64,000 nucleotides of DNA from G963662905 sp963676415 (GCA_963676415.1 OY781097.1:4030001-4094000), one strand, 5' to 3'; positions 53,819-63,246 are shown, counted from the stretch's first letter. The notes: a model not told the origin generated them from the sequence alone. A program made the numbers and translations.

Positions 53819-56806
53819 ATGAACGCTGAAAATGAAACCAAAAAAGCATTACTTAACAGCATAACTTCCATGTTCAGGATTTTTGTTGTGGAAGATGATG
53901 CTGGATTAAACAAACTGATATGCAAAAGGCTCCAACGAGAAAATTTTCAAACATCTTCTGCTCTTTCAGGTGATGAAGCAATGAAAATACTGAAGGGCGA
54001 TACTGATGAAATCCTACTGCTCGATTATCAGCTTACGGATATGACAGCTGCAAACCTGGTTGATCTCTACCGGAAACGATTTCAAAGGACACCCCATTTC
54101 ATCGTTATGACAGGATTCGGGGATGAAAAAACCGCCGTACAATTGATGAAATCAGGCGCCATGGACTATCTGGTCAAAGAAGCTAATTTCCTGGATATTT
54201 TCACTACGCGGGTCATCAAAGCCTGTAATGAGCTCTACCAGCAGGAAAAACTCAGGCAAACTGAATGCAAATTACAGAAAGCTACCCAAATCCTTTTTGA
54301 AACAGGAAAAATAGCACGAACAGGTGGCTGGGAACTGGAAGGCGGACAAAACAGCATCTTCCTTACAGAAGCAAGTCAGGAAATCCTTGCCGTCGAAGGG
54401 CTTTTTAGAATTAGCATTGAAAGCTTTCTCAATTTTTTTCCCGAATCTGCCAAAGGGGAAATATCAACAGGAATTGATCAGGCATTCATCAGCAATTTGG
54501 TCTTTGACATTGAAAGTCAGGTACAAAACCAAAACGGGCAGGATTTATGGATTCGTCTCATTGGCAAGCCACAGCTATCGGAAGGCAAATGCCTGCGGAT
54601 ATTAGGGATTATCCAGGATATCACATCCCACAAGGAAGTGGAACTCGAACTCCTGGCATCAAACCAGCAGCTCGATGCCAGTGAACAGCAGCTCAGGGCC
54701 TCATTCCAGCAGCTCAAAACTCAGGAAGAACAATTCAAAGCTATTTTTGACGGCATCGATGACCGTATCTATATCTCTGATCCCGAAACCTATGAGCTGA
54801 TACATATAAATGATACAGCCAAAGAATTCTGGGGCAAAGATATTATTGGACAGAAGTGTTTTGCAGCATTACATGGAAAAAATAAAGCCTGCTCTTTTTG
54901 CAAAAATGATGCAATTTTTAAAAAACCGGGCGAAACACATATCTGGGAATTTAAAAATAAAAAAAGCGAACGCTGGTATCGTTGCGCCGACAAGGCCATT
55001 GAGTGGCCGGATGGGCGCATGGTGCATTTTCAATTGGCATCGGATATTACAAAACTCATCGAAGCAGAAAATGGACTCATCAGTAAAAACAAACAGCTAA
55101 TAAAAAATGAATCCGCACTGCGTACACTGAACAGCAAACTCCAGGTCAGCGAGCAACAGCTGATTGCTGCCAACCAGCAACTTAAAGCAGATGAAGACGA
55201 ACTGATCCGCTCCAACCAAAAACTGCAGCAACAAGAGCAGCTTTTGCGATTTTCCATTTCGCAGAACCCCATGCCAATAATTGTTGCTTCGGCACCTGAT
55301 GTTGAAATTATCTATTTTAATGATGCCGCATGCGATCTTATGGCCAAACCAATGGAAAACCTGCATGAAATGACCCTGGAGCAGCAAAGGGAATTCTGGC
55401 CAACTTTCCATCCCGAAGGACGCGCATACGATATCAGCGAGCTGCCGCTTACCAAAGCAATCAAAGAAGGTGTTGTAAGCACAAATGAAGAAATCATTGT
55501 GCGACATCCCGATAGGGACATATGGATATCGGCCAATGCAGCTCCTTTGCATGATGATAAAGGAAATATAATTGCCGGTATTGTATCATTTCCCGACATC
55601 ACGCAGCAAAAACGATCTGAGCGCCAACTCTATGAAGCACTTGCAAAAGCCAGGGAATCAGACCGCCTGAAATCAGCTTTTCTGGCCAATATGAGCCATG
55701 AAATCAGGACGCCAATGAATGGCATACTGGGTTTTCTGAGCCTCCTTAATAATCCGAAACTGAGCGATAAAAAACGACAGGAATTTAATCAAGTGATTAA
55801 AAAAAGCAGTGAACGACTACTGAATACGATCAACGACCTGATTGACATTTCCAAAATTGAAGCCGGACAGGTGCATATGTCGCATGATGAAGTGCATGTA
55901 AATAGCTTATTGAATGAAATCCTTGCATTTTTTAAACCGGAAGCCGAAAAGAAAGATATCGATATTTGCCTTGAACCCGGATTGCCGGCCGACCGCAGTT
56001 GCATTTTTTCCGATTATGACAAACTCTATGCCATCATCAGTAACCTGATGAAAAATGCCCTGAAATTCACCAATGAGGGCAGTATTACGCTATCTTACAT
56101 TCCTCGCATGATTAATTCGGACTTCTTCCTCGAATTCAGCGTTGCTGATACCGGTATCGGAATTCCTCCCGACAGACAAAAAGCTATTTTTAACCGCTTT
56201 GAACAAGCTGACATTGAAGATACTCAGGTTTTTGAAGGATCAGGTTTGGGATTATCCATTGCGAAGGCATATATCGAACTGCTGGGAGGAAATATAAGCG
56301 TTAAATCTGAAGTAAACGAAGGATCCTCCTTTACGTTTACTATTCCTTTTATTACACTTAAAGACAGCACCGCCGGAGAATGCCATAAAACAAAGAAAAA
56401 GGAAGTATCCGCAGATAAATCATCTTTAAATATCAAAGTATTGCTTGCGGAAGATGACGATATCTGCCTGTCTTACCTGCTCACAATACTTGAAGAAATT
56501 AGCTCTGATATTATCGTAGCGAAAGACGGTAAAAAAGCCGTTGAAAAAGCACGCAAAAACCCTGATATTGATATCATCCTTATGGATATAAAACTCCCGG
56601 AAATGAATGGTTATAAGGCTACTCAGGAAATACGGGAATTTAATCAGGATGTGATAATAATTGCACAAACAGCCTATGCCCTGCTGGGAGACAAAGAAAA
56701 AGCCCTGCAAGCCGGATGCAATGATTATATTTCAAAACCAATTGAAAAACATGAGTTTATTGAATTGCTATACCAAAAATCCGGTAAAAGCGAAAATAAA
56801 GAATAA
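53819..56806 (+). CDS. Hybrid histidine kinase REC-PAS3-HisKA-HATPase-REC
   Basis: The 995-residue protein starts with a receiver domain (about 18-135; LLLDYQLTDM). Three PAS-type modules follow (about 150-275, 305-415, 480-600), separated by Gln/Leu-rich coiled coils such as ASNQQLDASEQQLRASFQQL. The second PAS carries CSFC and WYRCADKAIEWPDGRM, near-identical to the first PAS of the upstream kinase. The kinase core has ANMSHEIRTPMNGILGF (His), SNLMKNALKFT and ADTGIGIPPDRQ, and the C-terminal receiver has IILMDIKLPEMNGY. Both receivers keep Asp and Lys. It is last in the signalling operon and converges, with 1 base between, on the Cys-rich PAS gene. Confidence 0.94.
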   Translation: MNAENETKKALLNSITSMFRIFVVEDDAGLNKLICKRLQRENFQTSSALSGDEAMKILKGDTDEILLLDYQLTDMTAANLVDLYRKRFQRTPHFIVMTGFGDEKTAVQLMKSGAMDYLVKEANFLDIFTTRVIKACNELYQQEKLRQTECKLQKATQILFETGKIARTGGWELEGGQNSIFLTEASQEILAVEGLFRISIESFLNFFPESAKGEISTGIDQAFISNLVFDIESQVQNQNGQDLWIRLIGKPQLSEGKCLRILGIIQDITSHKEVELELLASNQQLDASEQQLRASFQQLKTQEEQFKAIFDGIDDRIYISDPETYELIHINDTAKEFWGKDIIGQKCFAALHGKNKACSFCKNDAIFKKPGETHIWEFKNKKSERWYRCADKAIEWPDGRMVHFQLASDITKLIEAENGLISKNKQLIKNESALRTLNSKLQVSEQQLIAANQQLKADEDELIRSNQKLQQQEQLLRFSISQNPMPIIVASAPDVEIIYFNDAACDLMAKPMENLHEMTLEQQREFWPTFHPEGRAYDISELPLTKAIKEGVVSTNEEIIVRHPDRDIWISANAAPLHDDKGNIIAGIVSFPDITQQKRSERQLYEALAKARESDRLKSAFLANMSHEIRTPMNGILGFLSLLNNPKLSDKKRQEFNQVIKKSSERLLNTINDLIDISKIEAGQVHMSHDEVHVNSLLNEILAFFKPEAEKKDIDICLEPGLPADRSCIFSDYDKLYAIISNLMKNALKFTNEGSITLSYIPRMINSDFFLEFSVADTGIGIPPDRQKAIFNRFEQADIEDTQVFEGSGLGLSIAKAYIELLGGNISVKSEVNEGSSFTFTIPFITLKDSTAGECHKTKKKEVSADKSSLNIKVLLAEDDDICLSYLLTILEEISSDIIVAKDGKKAVEKARKNPDIDIILMDIKLPEMNGYKATQEIREFNQDVIIIAQTAYALLGDKEKALQAGCNDYISKPIEKHEFIELLYQKSGKSENKE

Positions 56807-56807
56807 T

Positions 56808-57278
56808 TTATGAAGCCAGCAAAGAGGTAATATCATCCACAATCATGATGATGTATTTCTCATCATCAAAAGAAAACAGCCGTGTGGAAAACTGCAGATC
56901 TTTGTTCACTTTTTGGCCATCATAGCTTAAAAATGGTTTTTGGATGCGCTTTTTAAATATTACTTCATTATTTACATAGCTATCCAAAGCCGCAACACGC
57001 AATTCGCAGGAGCGGCATTTTGTTGTTTTGCCGCACTCCACTCCTTCTTCAATTTGGTAAGCACATCCGATTGCCTCACCGCAACGTTGATACAAAAGGT
57101 CTTCATCCTTTTTATTGGAAAAAATGGTTTTCAAAGGATCATTATAGGCGATCAGGCTCATATGCTTATCAAGCAGCAAAACGCATGAAGAAATATTGTT
57201 AATGATGGCATTTAAAAATTCGCTGGAGCCGGCGAGCAAATCAAAGCTATGATTGCTCATACTGATTTTGGGGTTCAT
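56808..57278 (-). CDS. Cys-rich single PAS domain protein
   Basis: From the ATG complementary to 57276-57278 the product has 156 residues; an upstream in-frame ATG (57306-57308) lies inside the -7 box and is rejected. It is one PAS-like domain (SCVLLLDKHMSLIAYNDPLK at the start, YIIMIVDDITSL at the end) with a distinct insert of five Cys residues: RCGEAIGCAYQIEEGVECGK then KCRSCELR. The CxxC end and spacing fit Zn, Fe-S or a disulfide sensor, unproven. There is no kinase or output domain. It faces the kinase operon tail to tail and has its own good promoter. Confidence 0.75.
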   Translation of the reverse strand: MNPKISMSNHSFDLLAGSSEFLNAIINNISSCVLLLDKHMSLIAYNDPLKTIFSNKKDEDLLYQRCGEAIGCAYQIEEGVECGKTTKCRSCELRVAALDSYVNNEVIFKKRIQKPFLSYDGQKVNKDLQFSTRLFSFDDEKYIIMIVDDITSLLAS

Positions 57279-57305
57279 TTTGCATTGGTTTTGATTACTA
57301 AACCC

Positions 57306-57336
57306 CAAATGTAAACAATATATCAGAAAAAGTCAA
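57306..57336 (-). promoter_or_regulatory. Predicted promoter of the Cys-rich PAS gene
   Basis: On the minus strand, TTG (57336-57334), 20 bases, TACATTTG (57313-57306). This fits the Bacteroidota pattern well and fixes the start codon at 57278. Confidence 0.6.
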
Positions 57337-57339
57337 GTG

Positions 57340-60279
57340 TTATCTTGAGCGCGGATCAGGTTTCAATGGCATCAGGGCCAGCTTCTCTGCTTCCAGCATA
57401 GGATAGCCAAATTCTTCCACTACTGTACCTAAAATCAAATAAATACCATAGCCCCTGAATGGCCATTCTTTCAAAACCGGCGGAAAATGTACGCTGTCAA
57501 AAAGTTGACCGTCCACATCCACAAAAGTGGCAAAATGCATCAAGTCACCTTTTACTGTTTTTACGTATTTTAGCGTAACCAAGCGTCCGAGCATGCGCAC
57601 TTTCTGCCCCAGGTTGTTCATCATATCACCGGACATAATTTCGCCTCGGAATTTTGTTTGCAGCAGTTCAAACATGCTCATACTCACCGGAAAACCAATT
57701 AATTCCATCTCATCATAAACATCTGCCAGCGCATCTGATTTCAAAGGGGGAAGGCTAAAACGTTTTGCCGGAACTTCAAAAAGCTCCGGTTCAGGGCGTA
57801 TCCGCCTTTTGCGCGACGGCTCGTGCAAGTGCATTTCCCATAGCATGGCAGGTTTGTTTTGCCCTGTGAAACGAAAGGCTCCCGAACGTATCAAAATGAC
57901 CATTTGCTCCTTCCCTGCACCCATACGCAGTATAAAATCGTGTAAATCAAGGAATAAACCATTCTTACGGCGTTCAGCAACAATATCATGAGCCAGCTGC
58001 GTTTCCAGGCTTTTGATATGAGTAAAGCCAATATAAAAATCATTTCCATGCAAAGTAGTCAGCCTTTCCGAATGGTTTACGCATGGCAGCTCCACCCTTC
58101 CGCCGAGCCTTTGCGCTTCATTAAAATATACCCAAGAATGGTAAAATCCACCAAAATTATTGATTACAGCACACATAAACTCCAGCGGATAATGTGCTTT
58201 CAGGAACAAACTCTGAAAACTCTCGACCGCATAAGAAGCTGAATGCGCTTTACTAAAGGAATAGCCCGCGAAAGATTCAATTTGCCGCCAAACTTCGCGT
58301 GTAAGCGCTTCCGGTCTTCCCAGTCCACGGCTCTTTTCAAAGAAACGCTGCACAATGCGCTCAAATTCCTTTTTAGAACGGTATTTCCCGCTCATCGCAC
58401 GGCGCAGCACATCAGCATCCGTAAGATCCAGCCCGGCGTAATGATGACAAACTTTAAGCACATCTTCCTGATAAACCATTACGCCATAAGTTTCTTCGAG
58501 CTGTTCTTTCATCACCGGATGGAGGTACTGAATGCTTTCGGGATGATGAAAACGGCGGATGTATTCCTTCATCATGCCCGAACGCGCCACGCCCGGACGG
58601 ATAATCGAACTGGCCGCTACCAGTGTGATATAATCCGCACATCGGAGTTTGCACAACAAACCGCGCATGGCCGGGCTTTCAATATAAAAACAGCCAATGG
58701 TCTCGCCTTGCTTCAAAAGCGCTATGGAACGCTTATCCGTTTTGAAACGCGGAATATCATGCACGTCAACCTCCACTCCTTTTCGCTCTTTCACCAAAGC
58801 CGCTGCATCGCGGATATGGCCGATACCTCTTTGAGATAGTATATCAAGCTTCTCAAAACCAATACTTTCAGACAGGTACATATCCCATTGAATGGTCGGA
58901 AAGCCCTTAGGCGGCATATCCAGCGCTCCATAATAGGTAATTGGCTTTTCAGAAATCAGAATCCCTCCTGCATGGATGCTGCGGATATTGGGAAAATCAG
59001 CCAGCTTTTGGGCGATTTTATGGATTTGGAAAGTAATCTCATTTTTATTTTCCTCGCGACCGGGATGTTCCACCAACTGATCAATTTCGGCCTTGGGCAA
59101 ACCATACACTTTACCCAGCTCGCGGTAAATGGATTTGGAACGAAAAGTGGAATTTACGCCCAGCAAAGCCGCATGATCTCCATATTTCCGGAAAATATAT
59201 TTCTGCACTTCATCTCGTTCCTTCCAGCTGTAATCAATATCAAAATCGGGCGGGCTGGAACGCGCTTTGTTGATGAAGCGCTCAAAATACAAATCCAGTT
59301 CGATAGGATCCACATCGGTTATCCGCAGGCAATAAGCCACGATGCTGTTTGCGCCACTGCCCCGTCCCACATGATAAAACCCCTTTTTCATCGAAAACTG
59401 AACAATATCCCAGGTAATCAGGAAATAAGCTGCAAAACCCAGATCCTGAATTACTTTTAGCTCCCGCAAAGCTCTTTCCCCCGCGATTATGTTGTTGCTG
59501 CCATAGCGGTCGTTTAAACCTTTTTCAAGCAATTCGCGGAGCAGCTTATGATCCCCCTCGATGCTTGCGGTAAAAGACTTCTTGTTCTTTAATCCCTGAA
59601 AATCAAAATCAAAGCTACAATCCGAAAGCAGCTTACGGGTATTTTCAATCAAATGGGACCTGGAATAAAATCTCCGCTCCAGTTCCGCTTCAGAAATGAA
59701 AAAACTTGCATCACCTGCCAGGCAATCTTCCGGTACTTTAGTGAGCAAAGTATTGTGATCGATGGCGACCAAATGACGGTGCAATTCGCGTTCCTCCTCC
59801 GAAGAAAACAGCAAAGTATGCAGCATCAAATGTTTATGATAAGGAATCCATTTAAAACGGTAATCAATCTGATTTAGTTCTGCCACACGAATGCCGCAAA
59901 ATTCATCATCCCGAAAATCGGAAGGGAATGTCTGGGTTGGATAGACAAAAAAAACGCCAGGCAAGACAGGAGCGCGTTCCGGAAGCCTTTTCTTTTGGAT
60001 ATTCATATCGCTCAAAAAATGGTTCAGTTGGTGAAAACCATCTGCATTACGCGCAATGCCAATATATTTCTGAATCCCATTGATACGGAAATCAATTCCC
60101 GGAATCATTTTAATGCCGGCTTTGCGGCAGAAGCGCAGCACATCAAAAACAGCTGTGGAATTATTGATATCGCTCAAAACAAAGGAGCGTATCCCAAGCT
60201 TTTTTATTTCTTCGACAAAATGTTCGGGCGAAAGCACACCAAAGCGCAGGCTAAAATAGGTATGTGCATTCAAAAACAT
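57340..60279 (-). CDS. dnaE: DnaE-type DNA polymerase III alpha subunit (short, DnaE2/ImuC-like)
   Basis: The 979-residue protein is shorter than the housekeeping DnaE (about 1100-1250 in Bacteroidota) and resembles the error-prone DnaE2/ImuC group in size. The PHP domain is at the N-terminus but reads FLNAHTYFSL, with Asn in place of the first metal-binding His, so its metal site looks degenerate. The palm keeps the catalytic Asp residues in SSPPDFDIDYSWKERDEV, with GRGSGANSIVAYCLRITDVD before it, plus the fingers AGYSFSKAHSASYAVESFQ. An OB-fold follows near residues 890-960. No imuB, dinB or lexA gene is adjacent. It starts 20 bases after the FAH gene ends, on the same strand. Confidence 0.9.
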   Translation of the reverse strand: MFLNAHTYFSLRFGVLSPEHFVEEIKKLGIRSFVLSDINNSTAVFDVLRFCRKAGIKMIPGIDFRINGIQKYIGIARNADGFHQLNHFLSDMNIQKKRLPERAPVLPGVFFVYPTQTFPSDFRDDEFCGIRVAELNQIDYRFKWIPYHKHLMLHTLLFSSEEERELHRHLVAIDHNTLLTKVPEDCLAGDASFFISEAELERRFYSRSHLIENTRKLLSDCSFDFDFQGLKNKKSFTASIEGDHKLLRELLEKGLNDRYGSNNIIAGERALRELKVIQDLGFAAYFLITWDIVQFSMKKGFYHVGRGSGANSIVAYCLRITDVDPIELDLYFERFINKARSSPPDFDIDYSWKERDEVQKYIFRKYGDHAALLGVNSTFRSKSIYRELGKVYGLPKAEIDQLVEHPGREENKNEITFQIHKIAQKLADFPNIRSIHAGGILISEKPITYYGALDMPPKGFPTIQWDMYLSESIGFEKLDILSQRGIGHIRDAAALVKERKGVEVDVHDIPRFKTDKRSIALLKQGETIGCFYIESPAMRGLLCKLRCADYITLVAASSIIRPGVARSGMMKEYIRRFHHPESIQYLHPVMKEQLEETYGVMVYQEDVLKVCHHYAGLDLTDADVLRRAMSGKYRSKKEFERIVQRFFEKSRGLGRPEALTREVWRQIESFAGYSFSKAHSASYAVESFQSLFLKAHYPLEFMCAVINNFGGFYHSWVYFNEAQRLGGRVELPCVNHSERLTTLHGNDFYIGFTHIKSLETQLAHDIVAERRKNGLFLDLHDFILRMGAGKEQMVILIRSGAFRFTGQNKPAMLWEMHLHEPSRKRRIRPEPELFEVPAKRFSLPPLKSDALADVYDEMELIGFPVSMSMFELLQTKFRGEIMSGDMMNNLGQKVRMLGRLVTLKYVKTVKGDLMHFATFVDVDGQLFDSVHFPPVLKEWPFRGYGIYLILGTVVEEFGYPMLEAEKLALMPLKPDPRSR

Positions 60280-60299
60280 AATAGATTACTGAAAAACAA

Positions 60300-60911
60300 T
60301 CACTTAATACGTGTTCGCAGCAATTGTTCGCCTTCGATAAATGCCTCAAGCAGATCGCCTTGCTTCAAAGGCCCAACACCTTCGGGGGTACCTGTATAAA
60401 TGAGGTCGCCCATTTTCAAAGTAACAAATTGCGAAACATAAGCAATAATTTTATCGAAGGAGAAAATCATATCGGATGAATTTCCGTTTTGTCTGGTTTC
60501 CCCGTTGATATTCAAGCGAAAACGTATGCCATCATCCAGGTTGAGCTTTTCTTTGGGCACAAACTCACCGAGAGGTGCTGAGCTGTCAAAAGCTTTGGCA
60601 ATTTCCCAGGGCAATCCGTTTTTCTTGCATTCGCTTTGAAGGTCACGGGCTGTAAGATCAATGCCAATAGCGATTTCTTCATAATAACGGTGGGCAAATT
60701 CTTCCTGGATATGCTTCCCGTTACGGCAGATTTTCAGCACCAGCTCCGTTTCAAAATGGATATCACTGCTGTAATCCGGATAGTAAAAAGGACGATTCCG
60801 CAGCAGCAAAGAGGTTTCGGGTTTCATGAAAAAAACCGGCTTTTCGGGCAGTGGATTATTCAGTTCCTTCGCATGCTCTGCGTAATTCCTACCGATGCAT
60901 ATGATCTTCAT
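60300..60911 (-). CDS. Fumarylacetoacetate hydrolase family protein
   Basis: The 203-residue product is of the small FAH group (YcgM/FAHD1-like), which act on acylpyruvates, oxaloacetate or other 2-oxo acids. It starts MKIICIGRNYAEHAKELNNP, followed by metal-binding parts IHFETELVLKI (the E-x-E motif) and IAIGIDLTARDLQ, then KPVFFMKPETSLL and YTGTPEGVG at the conserved oxyanion region. It is a single-domain enzyme. It precedes dnaE by 20 bases and follows the ferredoxin gene by 49, so shared transcription is possible but functional linkage is not evident. Confidence 0.92.
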   Translation of the reverse strand: MKIICIGRNYAEHAKELNNPLPEKPVFFMKPETSLLLRNRPFYYPDYSSDIHFETELVLKICRNGKHIQEEFAHRYYEEIAIGIDLTARDLQSECKKNGLPWEIAKAFDSSAPLGEFVPKEKLNLDDGIRFRLNINGETRQNGNSSDMIFSFDKIIAYVSQFVTLKMGDLIYTGTPEGVGPLKQGDLLEAFIEGEQLLRTRIK

Positions 60912-60960
60912 AATATCTAAACTTATAAATTAGTTAACACCTATAAATAATTAATTAACA

Positions 60961-61293
60961 TTAAGTTATCGCACCTACCGGGCATTTATGCACGCAAATC
61001 CCGCATTGGACACAAAGCGAAGGAAGGATATAAAAAACACCATCATCCTGTCGGATTGCACCAAAGCTGCAAAGCTCAATACATATACCGCAGGCCGTGC
61101 ATTTTTGTTGCTGAATTTCAGGAAGCGCACAGAGACATTCCGGTTTTTTCTTCTTCCCTTTTTTTTGAACCGCTTTCTCATTTGCATTATGCATCGGAGC
61201 ACGACATTCAGGGCAATCATCGGGCGTTTTACCCAACTCTTTCCTGTTTAAATAGCCGCATTCCGGACAATAATGCATTTGAGATTTACTCAC
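60961..61293 (-). CDS. 2[4Fe-4S] ferredoxin with N-terminal zinc-ribbon/rubredoxin-like motif
   Basis: The 110-residue protein has two parts joined by a basic Lys linker. The N-terminal part (YCPECGYLNRKELG and DDCPECRAPMH) contains two CxxC pairs of the rubredoxin or zinc-ribbon kind. The C-terminal part has two classic 4Fe-4S motifs, CTACGICIELCSFGAI and CVQCGICVHKCPVGAIT. Its start lies inside the end of the radical SAM gene (8 bases overlap), so both are translated together. It is a strong candidate for the electron donor of that radical SAM enzyme. The protein has no export signal. Confidence 0.92.
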   Translation of the reverse strand: MSKSQMHYCPECGYLNRKELGKTPDDCPECRAPMHNANEKAVQKKGKKKKPECLCALPEIQQQKCTACGICIELCSFGAIRQDDGVFYILPSLCVQCGICVHKCPVGAIT

Positions 61294-62245
61294 TGATCTT
61301 TTTGAGTTTACGTGTATAAAACCTTCTTCCGTTAAATTCGGAGCACCTCAATTCATCCTGCTCCAGCATCATTTTAACAAGCGAGCCGTCACCATTGTTC
61401 GTGCTGATAAACTGAAACAAGGCATCTTCGCGCATGGGATGTACTGCCGTGATGGCAAGAATATCATCATGAAGATTTCCGGTAGAAGAAAACTCATTGC
61501 CTTCATAACCGGTAAGCAATTCTGTAGTCAAACCTGCGGCAGAATAAATCTGGTAAGCCATATTAAGCTGATCATCAGTTGGTGGCAAAGCTTCCGCAAT
61601 GGCTGTAGGGCGCGTTGGAACGGAGATATATGCGGTAGCGGGATCCAGCTTTGCAATAAAAGTGGCCATTTGTTCCAGTTCTTCTTTCGCTGTATTCATA
61701 TCTCTGATGAGCATGCTTTCCGTAATCAGCATTCCGGGAAACTGAATGGCAAAATCCCGTATTCCTTTCAGATGTGATTGAAATTCAATGCCTTTAACCG
61801 GACGGTCCACTTTACGCCAGCTTTCTTCAAAACCGGCATCCATTTTTACGGAAACCAAATCAATTTGATTAAGCACATCAACTACCTCATAATGTTTCAG
61901 TTGAGTACCATTGGTAATGATCGCAAGCGGAATATCAAACTGTTTTAACAGGCGCACCGTTTCCTCAAGGTTTTCATCCAGTGTGGGTTCACCATCGGGC
62001 ACTATTGTGAGGTAATCGACTTTTTCGTCCGACTTTTTCAGCTTATTAAGTTTTTGCTCTACAGCATCGCTGATATCGCAAGGGTGATAAAAAGTTTGCG
62101 GCTGCAGGCTCATGCGGCATTCCCGGCCTAACTGGCAGTAAACGCATGAAAATGAGCAAATTTTGATTTCGGGCGGGATATTGTTGATACCGATACTCCG
62201 TCCGAGCCGGCGCGATGGCACCGGACCGAAGGTAATCTGATCCAT
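61286..62245 (-). CDS. Radical SAM protein (COG0731-type)
   Basis: The 319-residue protein opens TFGPVPSRRLGRSIGINNIP and then CSFSCVYCQLGR, the CxxxCxxC cluster motif of the radical SAM superfamily. Other family parts are YLTIVPDGEPTLDENLEE (GxxxP-type), IAIITNGTQL-like strand PLAIITNGTQLKHYEVVDVL, and VSVKMDAGFEESWRKVDRP. The layout matches COG0731 Fe-S oxidoreductases, which include wyosine-type and uncharacterised members. The C-terminal part (about 230-319) is a winged-helix-like region ending RRFYTRKLKKISE. It overlaps the ferredoxin gene by 8 bases; the reaction it catalyses is not known. Confidence 0.9.
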   Translation of the reverse strand: MDQITFGPVPSRRLGRSIGINNIPPEIKICSFSCVYCQLGRECRMSLQPQTFYHPCDISDAVEQKLNKLKKSDEKVDYLTIVPDGEPTLDENLEETVRLLKQFDIPLAIITNGTQLKHYEVVDVLNQIDLVSVKMDAGFEESWRKVDRPVKGIEFQSHLKGIRDFAIQFPGMLITESMLIRDMNTAKEELEQMATFIAKLDPATAYISVPTRPTAIAEALPPTDDQLNMAYQIYSAAGLTTELLTGYEGNEFSSTGNLHDDILAITAVHPMREDALFQFISTNNGDGSLVKMMLEQDELRCSEFNGRRFYTRKLKKISE

Positions 62246-62256
62246 ATTAAAAATTA

Positions 62257-63246
62257 TTATTCTTCTATTGGGTAAAATACTTTAGTCTGCCAGCGGCTTG
62301 TATCTGGTTCCAACTGGGTATCAGTTACATAAACTTCCCATGGCGGGCCATTCCATTTCAAGCCGCTTCGTCGGATATATTTCTGAACCTCGGCATGTGT
62401 ATCCATCAGGCCGGTATGCGCCCCAAAATGGCTGGCCGATACCACATCACCCGAAGGCGTATTCACCATATGGATACGCTCTTTTCCATCAATGACTTGA
62501 TTTAAAGGATAACCCACTTCAAAAACGACCGTGTTTTTTGGATTATAACGGTAAAAAATACAATATGCCGGACCGATTATCTCAGCTCCATTTGCATTCG
62601 CATAATCCGCAATTTCCTGATAAGCAATACGCTGCACTTGCTGAAGATTGTCAAAAGAAGCCGAATCCACAATGGATAAAGCATAAGCCGGTTCAAGGCT
62701 GCCCTGACTCACCAGTAATGTTGTTTCAAATTGTTCGGCAATATAAGCCAGATTTACCAAACCATCCTTAAAGGTTTTTTGGACTTGAGGCTTTAGGAAA
62801 AATCCAAGATATCGCTCCCATGGATACGACAAAGGCATCGTATAGCTCCATTCAATTGCAGTGCTGTCGCCAAAAGGTTCGATATCGAATTCCATTTCGC
62901 CATGATAATCGCCAATATGAACATCAATTTTCAGATACCGGAATACTTTCGCACCAACAATTTCAAGCATACCGTCATCGATATTGTTGCTTGTCCAACT
63001 TACTTTTGCTCCAACGCCACTTTCAGCACCCTGATACTTCAGGCTCATGCTGGGATCGGCTTCCAGAAAAGGCGACCAAGGCTCCCAGTTTTTCAGGATA
63101 TTCACCTGACGATACACAACTTTGTCATCTGCTTTAATCATTTTGCTTTCAGAAACACTCAAAGTGGATGGCAGGATCAAAGCCACAATAAAAAACAGGG
63201 CTACGAAGCCAACAAGCACAAATATTAAAGATTTCTTATAATTCAT
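62257..63246 (-). CDS. Membrane-anchored SRPBCC plus GyrI-like ligand-binding protein
   Basis: The 329-residue product has one N-terminal membrane segment (LIFVLVGFVALFFIVALILP), then a SRPBCC/polyketide-cyclase-like domain (about 35-170; NWEPWSPFLEADPSMSLKYQ, SAIEW-like SYTMPLSYPWER) and a C-terminal GyrI/effector-binding-like domain (about 185-325; AYALSIVDSA, GPAYCIFYRYN, YVTDTQLEPDTSRW). Both bind small hydrophobic ligands in other proteins. It may therefore sequester or sense a lipid or drug; ligand unknown. It lies 11 bases upstream of the radical SAM gene on the same strand and is probably co-transcribed. Confidence 0.8.
   Translation of the reverse strand: MNYKKSLIFVLVGFVALFFIVALILPSTLSVSESKMIKADDKVVYRQVNILKNWEPWSPFLEADPSMSLKYQGAESGVGAKVSWTSNNIDDGMLEIVGAKVFRYLKIDVHIGDYHGEMEFDIEPFGDSTAIEWSYTMPLSYPWERYLGFFLKPQVQKTFKDGLVNLAYIAEQFETTLLVSQGSLEPAYALSIVDSASFDNLQQVQRIAYQEIADYANANGAEIIGPAYCIFYRYNPKNTVVFEVGYPLNQVIDGKERIHMVNTPSGDVVSASHFGAHTGLMDTHAEVQKYIRRSGLKWNGPPWEVYVTDTQLEPDTSRWQTKVFYPIEE

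Noticed and set aside
52000..57300. Phytochrome or GAF domain in the kinases (suggested by the Rcp1-like regulator)
   Set aside because: Only PAS-type modules are seen; no GAF or PHY motif and no bilin-binding Cys context.
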